Source: Cristatella mucedo (lineage: Eukaryota; Bryozoa; Phylactolaemata; Cristatellidae). From it: 64,000 nucleotides of DNA. A model generated the notes under the pieces. It saw only the letters and a program-made list of their open reading frames with translations, ran no database searches and was not told the DNA's origin. Of this stretch, positions 31,293 to 41,596 are shown one piece after another (positions within the stretch are counted from its first letter, which is position 1; every line of letters starts with the position of its first letter). The stretch spans positions 12,688,001 through 12,752,000 of the forward strand of contig WPIO01000005.1 of NCBI GenBank assembly GCA_009760855.2, read 5' to 3'. The translations under genes and the position numbers were made by a program.

Positions 31293-33230
31293 CAGTATAT
31301 ATGTACCGTATGTATATGTACCGCATATAACCGGCTCAGCAGAATAAATCCATCAAATTCAGGATATTCATACAAATTTTCGCGAAAGTGAAGGTCAAAA
31401 TACCCATTGAAGGTGCAAATAATATTGCTGATCTATTTGAATTTGTAAGGCCCAAAACATGTCCTTTTCAAGACATATAAACGACATGTTTTGCATTTAA
31501 TTAGCGGTGCTACGCAGCCTTTCAACCGATGCTGCTGTAAAGGCTGAATCTGGAAGTATGCAAAAGATTCTACGCACAAAAGGCCTTGAGAGTTTGTTGA
31601 TGCAACGTTTGCCTTTTCTAAAATATAAAATGGTCTGCCTCAATGTGACAATACTATCGCGACATGTCAACAGGCGCGAAACTCCCCGAGTCCTCAAAAG
31701 TTAAAGGTGTGTCGGCTAAAGAGTTGGATGCGGTAAATGTGAGTCGACTGCCTCTCAGCCATGGCTGGAGAATGAGCTACACAGTGTGAATCCTGAATGC
31801 GCGTGACTGCTATCAAGAGCTGCACAGGGTGTGGGCCCACGCAAGCAGTCAAATGACTCCCCTATCCACTCAGCCACGTATGCCTATTGTGATGCATTTC
31901 TTCTCGGTTTCTAACCCATCGCTATTGGCTGCAGTATTCTATACAGTATATTCCGGTATCAAACCAGCACATTCATGATTCCTAAATATTTTTCCTCATT
32001 GGCCTCTTAGCATTTACTGCATAAGGATCAATCTAACTATTCAACCCATTGATCAGCTGATGGCTTCTACTAAGAGCTCCAGTTCACGGGAATCACTACC
32101 ATTGGTCCAATCGAGCGGTTGAATTACTTTCGTCTGATATGGTTTTTATTGTACAGAGTAGCTGCCAAATTCAATGATGATATGGAATAGCTTCTGATGA
32201 ATCGATATTAACTTGTTCGAATTGGTTCGAAGCTGAATTACTGCGTGGCTACTTCGATCGATAAAGCTAATTACTTAAATCGTATGACAATTACAGCTTA
32301 TCCACCTAAATACTTCCCGTACCAGTTTCGAATGAAAATGCACTAAAGACTTGGCTATTAAAGGTTTTAAAGAGGTAGCTTCTGTCTGATTGCACCGTCC
32401 GACATATAAAAAATTGTCTGTGATTTTTTTTTAAAATTCTTCGTCATTTTGAACCGCCATTAATTTCGCCTCGATTCCGAATACAACTTTTGTTTATTTG
32501 ACCACGTTAGTGGGTGCGGAACTATTATTATACATCAATCTTTAAGCCACTTTGAATTATTTTTTTATGGAATTCGAATTCCCCAGTGAGTCGGTTATTG
32601 AAAGATTCGATGCGGTATTTACTGCCTGGCTGCTCCGGTCAAATTAAGCATTCTAATTATTCATGCATAGCTAAGATTATCAATGAAAACTTACTAAATA
32701 TTAATTTAAGCAGGAGTTCAAGAAGTTGTGCTTACACTCGGAGCTATTTTTTACCTAGGACAGCAAAATGGCCGTTACACAACGGGCTCTGCAGCCCGCC
32801 GACTAACGATTCCATGTTAATCGCCGGACTGGACAAAACTCAAAAAGATGCCTGGAAGCACTCAGTAGCTGCCGGGCTGCCATTTTGGAAGCATTGCACT
32901 ATGGGTGATCAGTACGTGCCTACTCTTTTCGGCCACGATGATATATCTAATTGCTCTAATCTTCCTCAAGCCGCCGATACTTTGGACCCCAATTTAGAAT
33001 TGGACTTTGCTGATAAATAGGATATTAAATGGTTCAAAAGGGTAACTACAGTCTGAGTGTATCACTTGCTATGTCAAATTTGTCGTAGAAATTCGGTAGA
33101 TATATATCACTATGAAAAGTCACCAAATACGATTAAGGTTCCGGATAAAACTTGGTTTTTTGTGCAAATGTTAGTGTGCTCGGAGCAGTAACTACCACCT
33201 GGGTGGTCCCAGCCGTATCTAGTAATAGGG
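31293..33230. other. Intergenic DNA with one unidentified frame
   Basis: The only notable item is an open frame at 32586-33020 (plus, 144 codons) ending TLDPNLELDFADK. It has no recognised domain and no splice partner. The rest is AT-rich without visible structure. Confidence 0.4.
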
Positions 33231-33289
33231 ATGCAACGTTTATATATCGTCCTAAGTGAACTTAATCTCTTTCTAGGTGCCTACATATA

Positions 33290-33730
33290 CTAGAAAATTA
33301 GCATGGCAAGTTGCCATTGATAGATGTGATACACACTTCGAGCATGCGCACAAGCGATGCACACAAGATGCTTCGATGCTTCGCACTGGGAGGAGCACAT
33401 GCTCAGACAAGCTTGGACAATGCTCAGACAAGCGTGTATTCGTAGCTTATTTCACGTTTTATGTCGGCAAGTCAGATAATGTCCCGACGTCAGACGAGAA
33501 TGAGTTCAGGTCTTTTGGAGTATGCGAGCTGCAGGCGTGGTCTCCAACGAATTTAAGGTTGGTTAAAGGTAGAGCTTCTCGGCCAGAGTCAGGAGAGTAC
33601 AATGCGAAGCGAGAAGGAAGTGAGACGGAAGTATGTCCTATAGGTGGGCTGGTGCAAGGGAACGAAGGGAGTCACAAGTGACGGCAGATTCTCGAAGTCG
33701 CTATGCTGCTAGTTAGATAGCCAATGCAAG
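33290..33730 (-). mobile_element. LINE-B fragment, diverged
   Basis: Reversed LINE-B C-terminal sequence: plus-strand GAGAATGAGTTCAGGTCTTT, GAGTATGCGAGCTGCAGGCG and GGTCTCCAACGAATTTAAGG correspond to the NSLP/YAP/LKSSGD region. Confidence 0.7.
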
Positions 33731-34149
33731 CCGGTGCTAGAAGTGGTGCATTTTGGCCCCTTCACTGTCCACGAAACACAAGCCTAGATTGCAGATTGTT
33801 TCCATCGGCTCAAAGCGTTGGATCGAGCGGAATCATGTGGAAGGCCTGATGGCAGTGAGTGTCGAAAGTCACGACGGTATGTAGGAAATGTACAGACTAG
33901 CTTCGCTGCTGCTTCCTACTTCAATCGAGCCCGAATTTTTTAACAATTGCTGAATTGTGGAAGTAAGTGGGCTTGCAAGTGATGCTGATTTGACCATCCA
34001 ATGAAAGCTCATTTAGGAGCAGGACAGTCATATTTCGAGAATAGGCCACAGGAGATACGCCGACCAAGCCCATTTTGAGATTTGACTTGCCAATTTCCGA
34101 TTTATGCGCGACGTGTCCACGGAAAACTAATAATTTGGCTTGCGATGCT

Positions 34150-34376
34150 TCAGGGATTTTTATTATGAGCGCTGACACTATTGCATGCTGCCACTAACCA
34201 CACTTGCATGCTGATCCTGTGCATGTCACCCCTAACCATATTATTCATGTTAATTAAGCATGACCATTCGATCGCGTTTCCCTTTGCAGCAAACGTAGAG
34301 CGCCTAGACAGAGATTGGGCTCTCTGAGGGCGCTTTATCAAGTGTATTATTATTATTGAAATTATTATTATTATTA
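34150..34376 (+). mobile_element. LINE-B 3' end, well preserved
   Basis: GCATGCTGATCCTGTGCATG, CACCCCTAACCATATTATTC, TTTGCAGCAAACGTAGAGCG, the hairpin AGCGCC...GGGCGCTTTATCAAGTG, and an (ATT)n tail. This is a good reference for the family's 3' terminus. Confidence 0.85.
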
Positions 34377-35578
34377 GGTACTGCATATGTACCCAGGCTT
34401 GGTTCGGTTGGCTGGGACCGGGCGGCAATAATGAGGGTGTCACCGGCTATGCCGGGGTCGGACCTACGGCATGGTCGGATGAGCGATGACGTGAGGTCAC
34501 CGGGGCTCTTGGGTAGGGGAAGTTGGCCGAGTAAGTCGTGATTGTAGTTCGATTGCATGCGGGCTGGTACCACTCCTTTCCCCAACGGCTGGTGGGAGCA
34601 TCCCCGAGAGGGGCCTGTGCACAGTTGTGGTCAGCTTCTAATGAGGCGTTGACACAGGCCGATAACCCACTGTTAAACAGATGGTGGATTCACCATCGGG
34701 GTCGGCCAAGGGACAGCCGGGATCGAGGGGGGAGTCGAGTGAGAGTAGGGGCCGAGGGGAGCAGTTCGCTCTTCGGCTCCGTGCGTTGGTAATAAACTGT
34801 CGGCGTTGGGCATCGGCTGGCTCTCTGCTGTGCGAACAAACCACAGTGGTGTTGGAGGCTCCCGGTCTCGCCAAGTTATGCACCTGGATGGTTGCAGGCG
34901 TGCTACGGCGATGCCTCCACGCACGCAAGGGAACAAGTACCCAAGGCTCGAGCGGAGCTGGATAGCACGCTCGTTGTTGACACTTGTATATTACGCGTTG
35001 CCCGTGTAGCCTGTTCGTGACCCCCTCGTGTGTTGGCGTCTTTTGGCGGAAGCTCTCGACTGTTGTGAAAGTCTGCTCCGTCTACCCCAGAATACTCAGC
35101 TAGCCGGGTCTTGTACGGCGTATGCTTGTACTGGTGGGACGGATGCCGGCGACGGTTTGCCGGTGGAAGCCGACTGACCAACTAACACGTTTGTTCGTGC
35201 TTGCTGCGTCGTCGTGCGCCCCTATATTGAACTTTGTTTAGGACCCTCCCTGTAGACTTGTTTAGTTCCCCTGTTGTTGTTGGCGCATGCGATATTGTAA
35301 AGAGGTTTAACCTGACTGGCGCTCGTCTTACCCTAGCTCAGTGGCAGCGTTGCCGCAATATAGCGGGGTTTGGCGGGAACTAGCCTTTGACCCCTGGAAC
35401 TCGGCTACACATTAGCCAACATACACCAAGTCTAAGCATAGGTCTAGCTGCAAGTAGAATGGAGTGGGCACGCTTTCCAGCCAGGATTCCGTTACTAAGC
35501 CGGCGTTAGCACAGTTTATTGGCCGACCAATCCAGCGATCTGGTTAGCGCTAGTAACAAGTAGGTATAGTACTCGTAG
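34377..35578. other. GC-richer unclassified segment, possible LTR remnant
   Basis: Composition shifts sharply from the flanks. At 34792-34840 an AATAAA is followed by CGTTGGGCATCGGCTGGCTC and TCTGCTGTGCGAACAAACCA. That sequence also occurs inside the Tigger element (29424-29468) and resembles the R-U5 end of an LTR. No coding domain is recognised. Confidence 0.4.
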
Positions 35579-35919
35579 TGTCCACCTGCAGCTTCTGCTG
35601 TTGTAATTAGCGAAGCGCCTTGACCCATATGTGTATACTTCACCGTTGGCCATTAGCAGCTTCACACAGCTAATGCATGTTATATTTCGTGTCGTCTGCT
35701 GCGATTGACCGAGCTCTCATTTATGTGTTTGTTGGGTCTACTTTACTGCGACTGCAGACCAGTCCGGCGGAAGCCCCTGGGGCAAAAACAGAGGATCCAC
35801 TTTCAGCAGCTGTTTCCAAGCTAGCGTTCTGGCCGTGCGCCCGGTCCCGGGTTTCCTTAATAAACGGCGTCTGCCTGAGCGGTATTGATCTGCGCGCGAC
35901 TGCCTGCAAAAGCTTAACA
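35579..35919 (+). mobile_element. LTR of element I (chimeric U3)
   Basis: About 341 bases beginning TGTCCACCTGCAGC and ending AACA, with an AATAAA at 35859-35864. It is followed after one base by a tRNA-like primer-binding site. The 5' 155 bases resemble the LTR at 40307. The 3' half (from about 35745) resembles 37890-38078. Confidence 0.72.
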
Positions 35920-35920
35920 G

Positions 35921-35945
35921 TGGCGACGAGAATGGGATTTGAACG
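35921..35945 (+). promoter_or_regulatory. Primer-binding site complementary to tRNA-Ser(GCU)
   Basis: TGGCGACGAGAATGGGATTT followed by GAACG. From knowledge of metazoan tRNA-Ser(GCU), whose 3' end has the complement of TGGCGACGAGGATGGGATTC, it matches with two transitions. It begins one base after the LTR end, as expected. Confidence 0.7.
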
Positions 35946-36171
35946 ACACGCTGCGTGTAATACAGTAGGATTTGATATGAGAGCTCCACCAGTGTCGGGC
36001 GAGCAGACGTACGAAGACTACGCTTCTATTGCTGCGAGGATGTGCCTCGATAAACATATTTCAGAAGAGTCTCGACAAAAGGCAATGCTGAGAAAAACAT
36101 CCTTCCAATTAAGGATTATATTCCATGCTAAAGCTGGAGGTAGCTCCGTAAACCGGCGGACTTACAGCTAA
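35930..36171 (+). pseudogene. Truncated gag-like start of element I
   Basis: The frame open from the LTR continues past the primer site as MGFERHAACNTVGFDMRAPP and MCLDKHISEESRQKAMLRKT, then stops at 36171. Its position after the primer site suggests the start of gag, but it is short and cut by a LINE-A insertion just downstream. No zinc knuckle or protease is seen. Confidence 0.4.
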
Positions 36172-36204
36172 TGGACCTTGTAGCACCTCTCAGAATTCTT
36201 TCTC

Positions 36205-36775
36205 CATGTAATGTAATATATCTCCGTCTAGAACTCCACAAAGTCATGAAGACCATGTGGGTGTTACACAGGAGAGTTTTGTATAGCGCTCTCACAGCCT
36301 AAGCGGCTTTCGGTACGCATTCGGTAACCAACAGACTTCGTCTCACGCAAAACAGAGAAAGTGGGAAGCATAGCAGAGTAAGGAGAGCAGTTGAGGTAGT
36401 GAGTAGCTTGGAAGTAGCAGCTCAGGACCGCTGAAAAGAATGAGCCATAGTCGGCAGTAGGAGAGTAGTCGTCGTTGCGTAAGAATTGAGAAAGCGAGTT
36501 CCACAGTCTAGGACCTGCAGAGCTAAAACTTCTGTCACCAACTGTCTGTAAGCGGAGGAATGGAACAGCTAATTTATTGTCCACACAGGACCTGAGGGTG
36601 CGAACAGGCTGAAACTGATACAGCAGTTCAGCTAGCTATGTACGAAGGAGCCAAGCCGTGGCGGGCCTTGTGGGTCAGCGTAAGAACCTTGCTCAGAATC
36701 CGTTCGTCAACCGGCATCCATCTGAGCTCTTTTAGCAAAGGAGACACATGCTCAAACTTCTCCATCATCTACCTC
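36205..36775 (-). mobile_element. LINE-A 3' fragment
   Basis: Frame 36584-36264 encodes DNKLAVPFLRLQTVGDRSFS, then RLWNSLSQFL and ends SAIQNSPV with the TGTAATGTAATATATC tail at 36205. It continues with breaks to about 36775. It sits inside LTR element I. Confidence 0.85.
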
Positions 36776-37402
36776 GTAGCCTGATGTGGACTACATATGC
36801 GGCGGATATTCCTGCTCAGGCCGTATCTGTAATAGCTTCGATACTAACTTGAGCAACGAGACACATTTGTTGGTGTCTACAATTTCTGGGCCACAAGCGC
36901 CCGTGCAAGCCATTTCAGATTGGCAGCACGTGGCAGCGACGGTGTAGAAGCAGCCTGTGGTGACCTTTGAAGTATCGGTCTCGGAGTCGGAGCTTTCAAG
37001 GAGGCAGAGGATGTTGCCCACGAAGTGCCATTGGTCCACTAAACGGCGATCCGCAAGGAGACGGACAAGAAGGCACTGGCCCATGATGTGGTTGCCCGAG
37101 AGACACCGGTCAGCGAAACTGCTCGTTCCCAGATGACCACAGAAGAAAAGGACAGCAGTGGTGGAGGTCACCGAGACGGCGTCGGTGACGGGCAGTGAGA
37201 CCGCCACGACAACGGTCAGCGCTTCGACGATGACAAGCCTTGAGACGCCGCCAGGTGCTACGACAGTTAGTGATGTGACTGCGGTCAGTGCTGCCTCACC
37301 GGTCAGCGAGGCTGCTCTGGCTAGTGCTGCTACGACGGTCAGTGCTTAGACACCAACAACGGTCAGTGCTGCTACGCCGGTCAGCATTGCAAGACGGTTA
37401 GT

Positions 37403-37723
37403 GTGGTGATGTCAATGCTGGGATGTGCTTCTGCGGTGTTAGTCGGCAATAGTACGACGCCGGTCGGCTCTGCTATGATGCTGGTTAGTGCTGCCAGGAC
37501 TGCTACTGTGATGAGTAGAGTCGAAGACGTAAAAGTGGCCGTCAATGCAACGGAGACGTTCGAAACCCGTGCGGTAGGGAGAGGAGGCATTCATCCAATC
37601 CCTGGTTGTTGGGAAAAGGCGTTAGCTTTGCCCCAGTGGTGGCTAAAAGGTGGTAGCCTACACATCCAGCTGGTCACCAAAGGCCGTGGTTTTATGTGCC
37701 TCCTACGAGCAAGTGTCACATAG
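37403..37723 (+). other. Element I conserved C-terminal frame
   Basis: A 106-codon frame, low-complexity Val/Ser/Thr-rich at the start, then WEKALALPQWWLKGGSLHIQ and a terminal KGRGFMCLLRASVT before the stop. The LTR follows 20 bases later. The preceding DNA (37150-37400) consists of ACGGTCAGTGCT-type short repeats. Confidence 0.45.
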
Positions 37724-37743
37724 CCTCTAGGCTAGTGAGGACG

Positions 37744-38078
37744 TGTGTTCTACCTGAAACTTACAAATTTTTGCTTTCTTGTGATTTTCTCTAACTTGCT
37801 ATTGCCTGCTGTATTGAGCCTCTCGCTTGCTTGGCTATACTCTCAGAAGCCGACCGATGGTCAGTCGGCTTTTCACGGGAAAAGAGGATCTTGGGTCTGC
37901 TGTACCGCAACAGCAGACCAGTCCGGCGGAAGCCGCTGGGGTGAGAACAGCGGACCCACTTGCAGGAGCTGTTACCATACAAGCGTGCTGGCCGTGCGGT
38001 CCGGTTCCGAGTTTCCTTAATAAATGGCATTTGCCTGAGCCGTCTTAATCTGATGTGACTGCCCGCACAAACGTAACA
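37744..38078 (+). mobile_element. LTR of family I (3' side of element I)
   Basis: Starts near TGTGTTCTACCTGAAAC, contains ACCAGTCCGGCGGAAGCC and an AATAAA at 38019-38024, and ends GTAACA at 38078. From about 37890 it matches 35745-35919; its first 145 bases do not match that LTR. Confidence 0.65.
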
Positions 38079-38196
38079 GTGCCCAATGAGAGCACTAAAG
38101 CAGACTCTTTCGAGACGCAGTTTCTGCTCACATGCGCCCGCTGAGTCTCCGTGAGACTCCCACTAGAACAGCAGCCGCCGGAGCCACTGTCATACA
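38079..38196 (+). mobile_element. R-U5 end of family II LTR
   Basis: GCAGACTCT..., TGAGTCTCCGTGAGACTCC, AGAACAGCAGCCGCCGGAGC and the end ATACA match the end of the LTR at 40307-40585. It is fused directly to the family I LTR, so the U3 part is missing. Confidence 0.65.
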
Positions 38197-38201
38197 GCAA
38201 C

Positions 38202-38220
38202 TGGTAGCAGAGAATGGTTT
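38202..38220 (+). promoter_or_regulatory. Primer-binding site complementary to initiator tRNA-Met
   Basis: TGGTAGCAGAGAATGGTTT, five bases after the LTR end. The complement of the metazoan initiator tRNA-Met 3' end is TGGTAGCAGAGGATGGTTTC, so there is one mismatch in 19. Confidence 0.75.
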
Positions 38221-38792
38221 ACTTGAGCCAAAAAGAGTACCCGACCTTCTATGGCCTAGATGGGACGCTTATACTGAGGTACGAAATGTTTTACGGCGGA
38301 CCACACTTTATGCCTTGTCTTCTAACGCTTGAGCAGGCTGTAGCAAGGCTAAAGATTTCGATGCCGTTAAAATATGTTGTGTCAGTGTATCTGGGCGATA
38401 ACGCGATACACGGTTGGGGAAATCAGCCGGTAGACGTAAAGCAAGATTACCAGAAGCTGCGAAATGAGTTAATCGTGATCTTCTCGTTGCTCACGGATGA
38501 GGAGGCGGAGCTTGAAGCCGAGAGGTTTAGGCTGGAGCAGGAGCAGCTGGCCGGAGCCGAGACCGGGACAAAGCTAGACTACGAACCAGCTTCATCACCA
38601 GTCGATTCCGCCGCCAACTGCCCGCAAGAGCCAGACTGCCGAGCGGATCTCATTCAGCTGCAGCAGCCATCCGGCTGTAATACCGGTGGAGGAAGTGGGT
38701 ATGGGACCACTTCCTATATAGTAGCCATAACAACCAAGGAGCGCCAGAACAAAGTAACCTGCTGTAGTAGGCGAGGCGATAGAAGCCTGTGA
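38214..38792 (+). CDS. Gag-like frame of LTR element II
   Basis: A 192-codon frame whose first ATG lies within the primer-binding site. It has an N-terminal globular part (TFYGLDGTLILRYEMFYGG, LEQAVARLKISMPLKYVVSV), a charged helix (LTDEEAELEAERFRLEQEQL) and a Ser/Pro/Gln-rich end. Position right after the primer site suggests gag. There is no recognised zinc knuckle, protease or reverse transcriptase downstream, so the element looks non-autonomous. Confidence 0.5.
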   Translation: MVYLSQKEYPTFYGLDGTLILRYEMFYGGPHFMPCLLTLEQAVARLKISMPLKYVVSVYLGDNAIHGWGNQPVDVKQDYQKLRNELIVIFSLLTDEEAELEAERFRLEQEQLAGAETGTKLDYEPASSPVDSAANCPQEPDCRADLIQLQQPSGCNTGGGSGYGTTSYIVAITTKERQNKVTCCSRRGDRSL

Positions 38793-39082
38793 CAAGGCGA
38801 AGGCGGCCCAAGCGAGCGACGTCTCGGCGGCTATGCGCAGCAGCGAGAGCGTCTTAGCGGTGGAGAGCATCTCGTGACAAAGAGCGCCAGAGAGAGCGAT
38901 TTCTCGGCCACCTCGCACAGCAGCGAGAGTTTCTTGGTGGAAGAGAACACCCGCACAAGCGTCTCAGTGCAGAGTACAGAGAAGCACCGCGAGATAGCGG
39001 CGAGGCGATAGGGAAAATCTGCGAAAAGGCGCAGGCTGCCCAGGAACGAAGCAGCGAGAGCTTCGCAGCTGCGAAGCGAAGC

Positions 39083-39139
<57 letters not shown>

Positions 39140-39862
39140 AGTCGCAGCGAAGTGTGTCGGTGAGAGCAGGCCAAGCGCAGCAGCGAGACTGTCTTAGCGG
39201 CGGAGAGCACCTGCACAAGCGTCTCGGCGCAGAGTTCAGAGGGGCACCGCGAGTGAGCGGTCAGCGGCGAGGTGGTAGAAGCCTTCGGAAAGGCGCCGGA
39301 AGCCCAAGCAAGCGACGCCTCGGCGGCAAAGCGCAGCAGCGAGAGAGAATCTTAGCGACGGCGGGCATCTCGGCGGCAGAGAGCGCCCGAGCGAGCGACG
39401 TCTCGGCCGGGGAGAGCAGAGCCGAGAGCTTCTCGGTGGTGGAGAACACTTGCACAAGCGTCTCTGTGCAGAGCGGCAGAGAAGCATCGCGAGATAGAGG
39501 TCTGCGGCAAGGCGACAGTACCCTGCGACGAGGCTGCTCACGAGAGCGAAGCACCGAGAGCTTCGCTTCGGCGAAGCGAAGCAGCAAGAGAATCGCAGCG
39601 GCGGCAGCGACGTGCATCCGTGAGAGCGATGCCTTGGCCGCCAAGGGCAGCAGCATGACCGTCTTAGCGGTGGTGAAGAGCACCCGCACGAGCGTCATGG
39701 CGCAGAGGAGCACCAAGAGAAAGAAATAGCAGTCGGCGGCAAGGCGATGGTAGCCTGCCAGCGAGCGAAGCAGCAGGAGCGTTGAAGCGGGGGGGGGGGG
39801 GGCGCCCGCACGAGTGTCTCGGTGCAGAGCGAAGAGCAGCACAACCACGAGATCAGCTCGGC
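38770..39862 (+). repeat. Tandem array of about 240-bp units in element II
   Basis: Units begin near 38770, 38999, 39258, 39509 and 39740 with GGCGAGGCGATAG-like sequence. They share blocks such as GCGCAGCAGCGAGAG, GTCTTAGCGG, GAACACTTGCACAAGCGTCT and AGCACCGCGAGATAG. The last unit is incomplete. Units differ by indels, an (AG)n tract and a poly-G run. Long frames exist (39154-39729 plus, 39956-39261 minus) but shift between units. Confidence 0.75.
39086..39136. repeat. (AG)n microsatellite
   Basis: An uninterrupted AG run of about 51 bases within the tandem array. Confidence 0.95.
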
Positions 39863-39903
39863 GGAGTGAAGCTCCGATAATGACGAGGCCAAAATGAGCC
39901 GGA

Positions 39904-40101
39904 GTGTTTTCGAAGGGCGGGATCAGCCGGCGACGAGCGCATGAGACTCGTGCCATCGGGGCTCGTACGGAGGTGACCTACGGGAATCTCTTGACAGTGG
40001 GAGCGGTGCCTCACCTTTTCCTAAAGGTGGGCGGCATCTATGACCGGCAGCTCTTGAAGGGCAGAGCTGATGTGCGCCTCCTACGAGTGGCTGTCATGTA
40101 G
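39904..40101 (+). other. Element II conserved C-terminal frame
   Basis: Ends GIYDRQLLKGRADVRLLRVA then VM and a stop followed by Pro-coding bases. It aligns with the ends of frames 37403-37723 and 42026-42373 (pattern KGR-x3-LL-x-A-x-V-x-stop). Function unknown. Confidence 0.45.
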
Positions 40102-40291
40102 CCTGCGCCCTATCCAAGTCGGTTGGAGCTCGTTAAGTTAATATCCTGACAAAGCCCGAACGACAAACCGCTGAACAGGGCAGCGCTTGAGCAGGCAGAA
40201 GAGGAGAACTCGGGGAGCCAATGACTACACGACTTTACAGTCATAAGGGCCGCCCCTAACCAGCTAGGCTGGTGGACTATTACATCTATTT

Positions 40292-40306
40292 TCTATGGGG
40301 AAGGGA
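40292..40306 (+). promoter_or_regulatory. Polypurine tract of element II
   Basis: CTATGGGGAAGGGA lies immediately before the LTR start TGTAGCGTGCACG, the normal layout for plus-strand priming. Confidence 0.65.
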
Positions 40307-40585
40307 TGTAGCGTGCACGTGCGGCTTCTTCTGTTGCAATTTTCGAAGCGCCTTGACACTAATTTACATGCCTCACCTGTGGCCAATAGTTAGACCATTG
40401 ACACAGCGTGGCGTCAGGCCCATAATGTATGTTATATTTCGTGTCGTCTGCAGCGATTAATCGAGCTGTCACATACGTGCCTGTTGACAGCAATAAAACA
40501 GACTCTGGTTGACCATGAACGTGCGTCTGCTGTGTCTCCGTGAGACTCCGATAAGAACAGCCACCGCCGGAGCCAATGTTATACA
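40307..40585 (+). mobile_element. 3' LTR of element II (family II)
   Basis: About 279 bases from TGTAGCGTGCACGTGCGG to GTTATACA, containing AATAAA near 40492. Its 5' part resembles the first 155 bases of the LTR at 35579; its 3' part resembles 38094-38196. Confidence 0.72.
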
Positions 40586-41184
40586 ATATACTTTATATAC
40601 TCTATCACAGCTGAAAGTCACAGACTCACGGCGTCTATTGGGAATCTGATAACGCGACTGACATTGCAACTGTAAAGAAGGCAGTTATGACGCTCAAGAG
40701 AGTTAGTGACGCCTGCCGCGGTTTCCTAGGCGGCTTTTTATTTACCGGGATTGCTTGAGAGGTTGGTTTCGACGTAGCTCTCTACAGCCGAGAATAAGCT
40801 AGAGAGACCCACTTTGTTATCTGAGAAGAATCGCCTTGCTAAAGGCCTGCTAGAATACCTGACAGCTTTCATGCAGGCTCTAACGACGACCGACGATAGG
40901 TCCCAGTGTCTAAATTTACCTTAGATACACATGGATGGAAAACTTATTTTTTAGGCGACTACGCCTTCTTTATTGATGAACAGTGGTATTTCACAAGAGA
41001 GGACCGTTATCGAACTAAAAAAATGTGACCTCAATCTAACCAAGAGCATACCGCTGGAATACTATCGTCACTAAACAAGCTGAACCGCCTGCATTCAAAG
41101 CCAAGGACTTCAGAGAAAGTGGCGCAATTAGACAGCGAGCTCAAAATGAGACTGATTCGCTATTTACATAAGACACGTCCCTAA

Positions 41185-41415
41185 TATGATTATTTTGAGA
41201 TTATGACCCTGTCGCTGTCTTGTGGCCTGTTGTGATTTACGGCAGTGGTATATAAGTAACGGGCGGCAATGGCCCGGGGAGTTAGGTCGAGGACCCATGG
41301 TGACAGCAGTCGCGTACTGGCTCGCTGCGGCATCCACGTGAATAAACTTCTTTGAGCCCACTTCAGTGTTCTGTGTGATATCGCGTGCTTGCCGCTTAGA
41401 GAATGTCAAACTACA
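41185..41415 (+). mobile_element. 5' LTR of element III
   Basis: Matches 42478-42706: TATTTTGAGATTATGACCCT, GTGGCCTGTTGTGATTTACG, a TATA-like GGTATATAAGTAACGGGCGG, AATAAACTTCTTTGAGCCCA and the end GAATGTCAAACTACA. Confidence 0.75.
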
Positions 41416-41556
41416 AGCTATTTCGGCAGAAGCGGCAGAGTAGCCCACGACAGGAGATTATGCTGTAATACTACTACGTCGGGGACGACTTTGTAAGCTG
41501 GCTGCTCGACTCGGAGCGGAGGCTTAACGAAAGAGGTGTCGATCCAGCTTTGTGGC

Positions 41557-41596
<40 letters not shown>

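Noticed and set aside
35080-35135. Minus-strand PYKTRLAEYSGVDGADF resembling the armadillo exon start YKTRLANLFVDNGFF
   Set aside because: Only six residues agree, the rest does not align, and no splice sites or further armadillo sequence are nearby; probably chance.
39236-39956. Long minus-strand frames across the tandem array
   Set aside because: Arise from GC-rich repeat units with few stops on either strand; no conserved residues.
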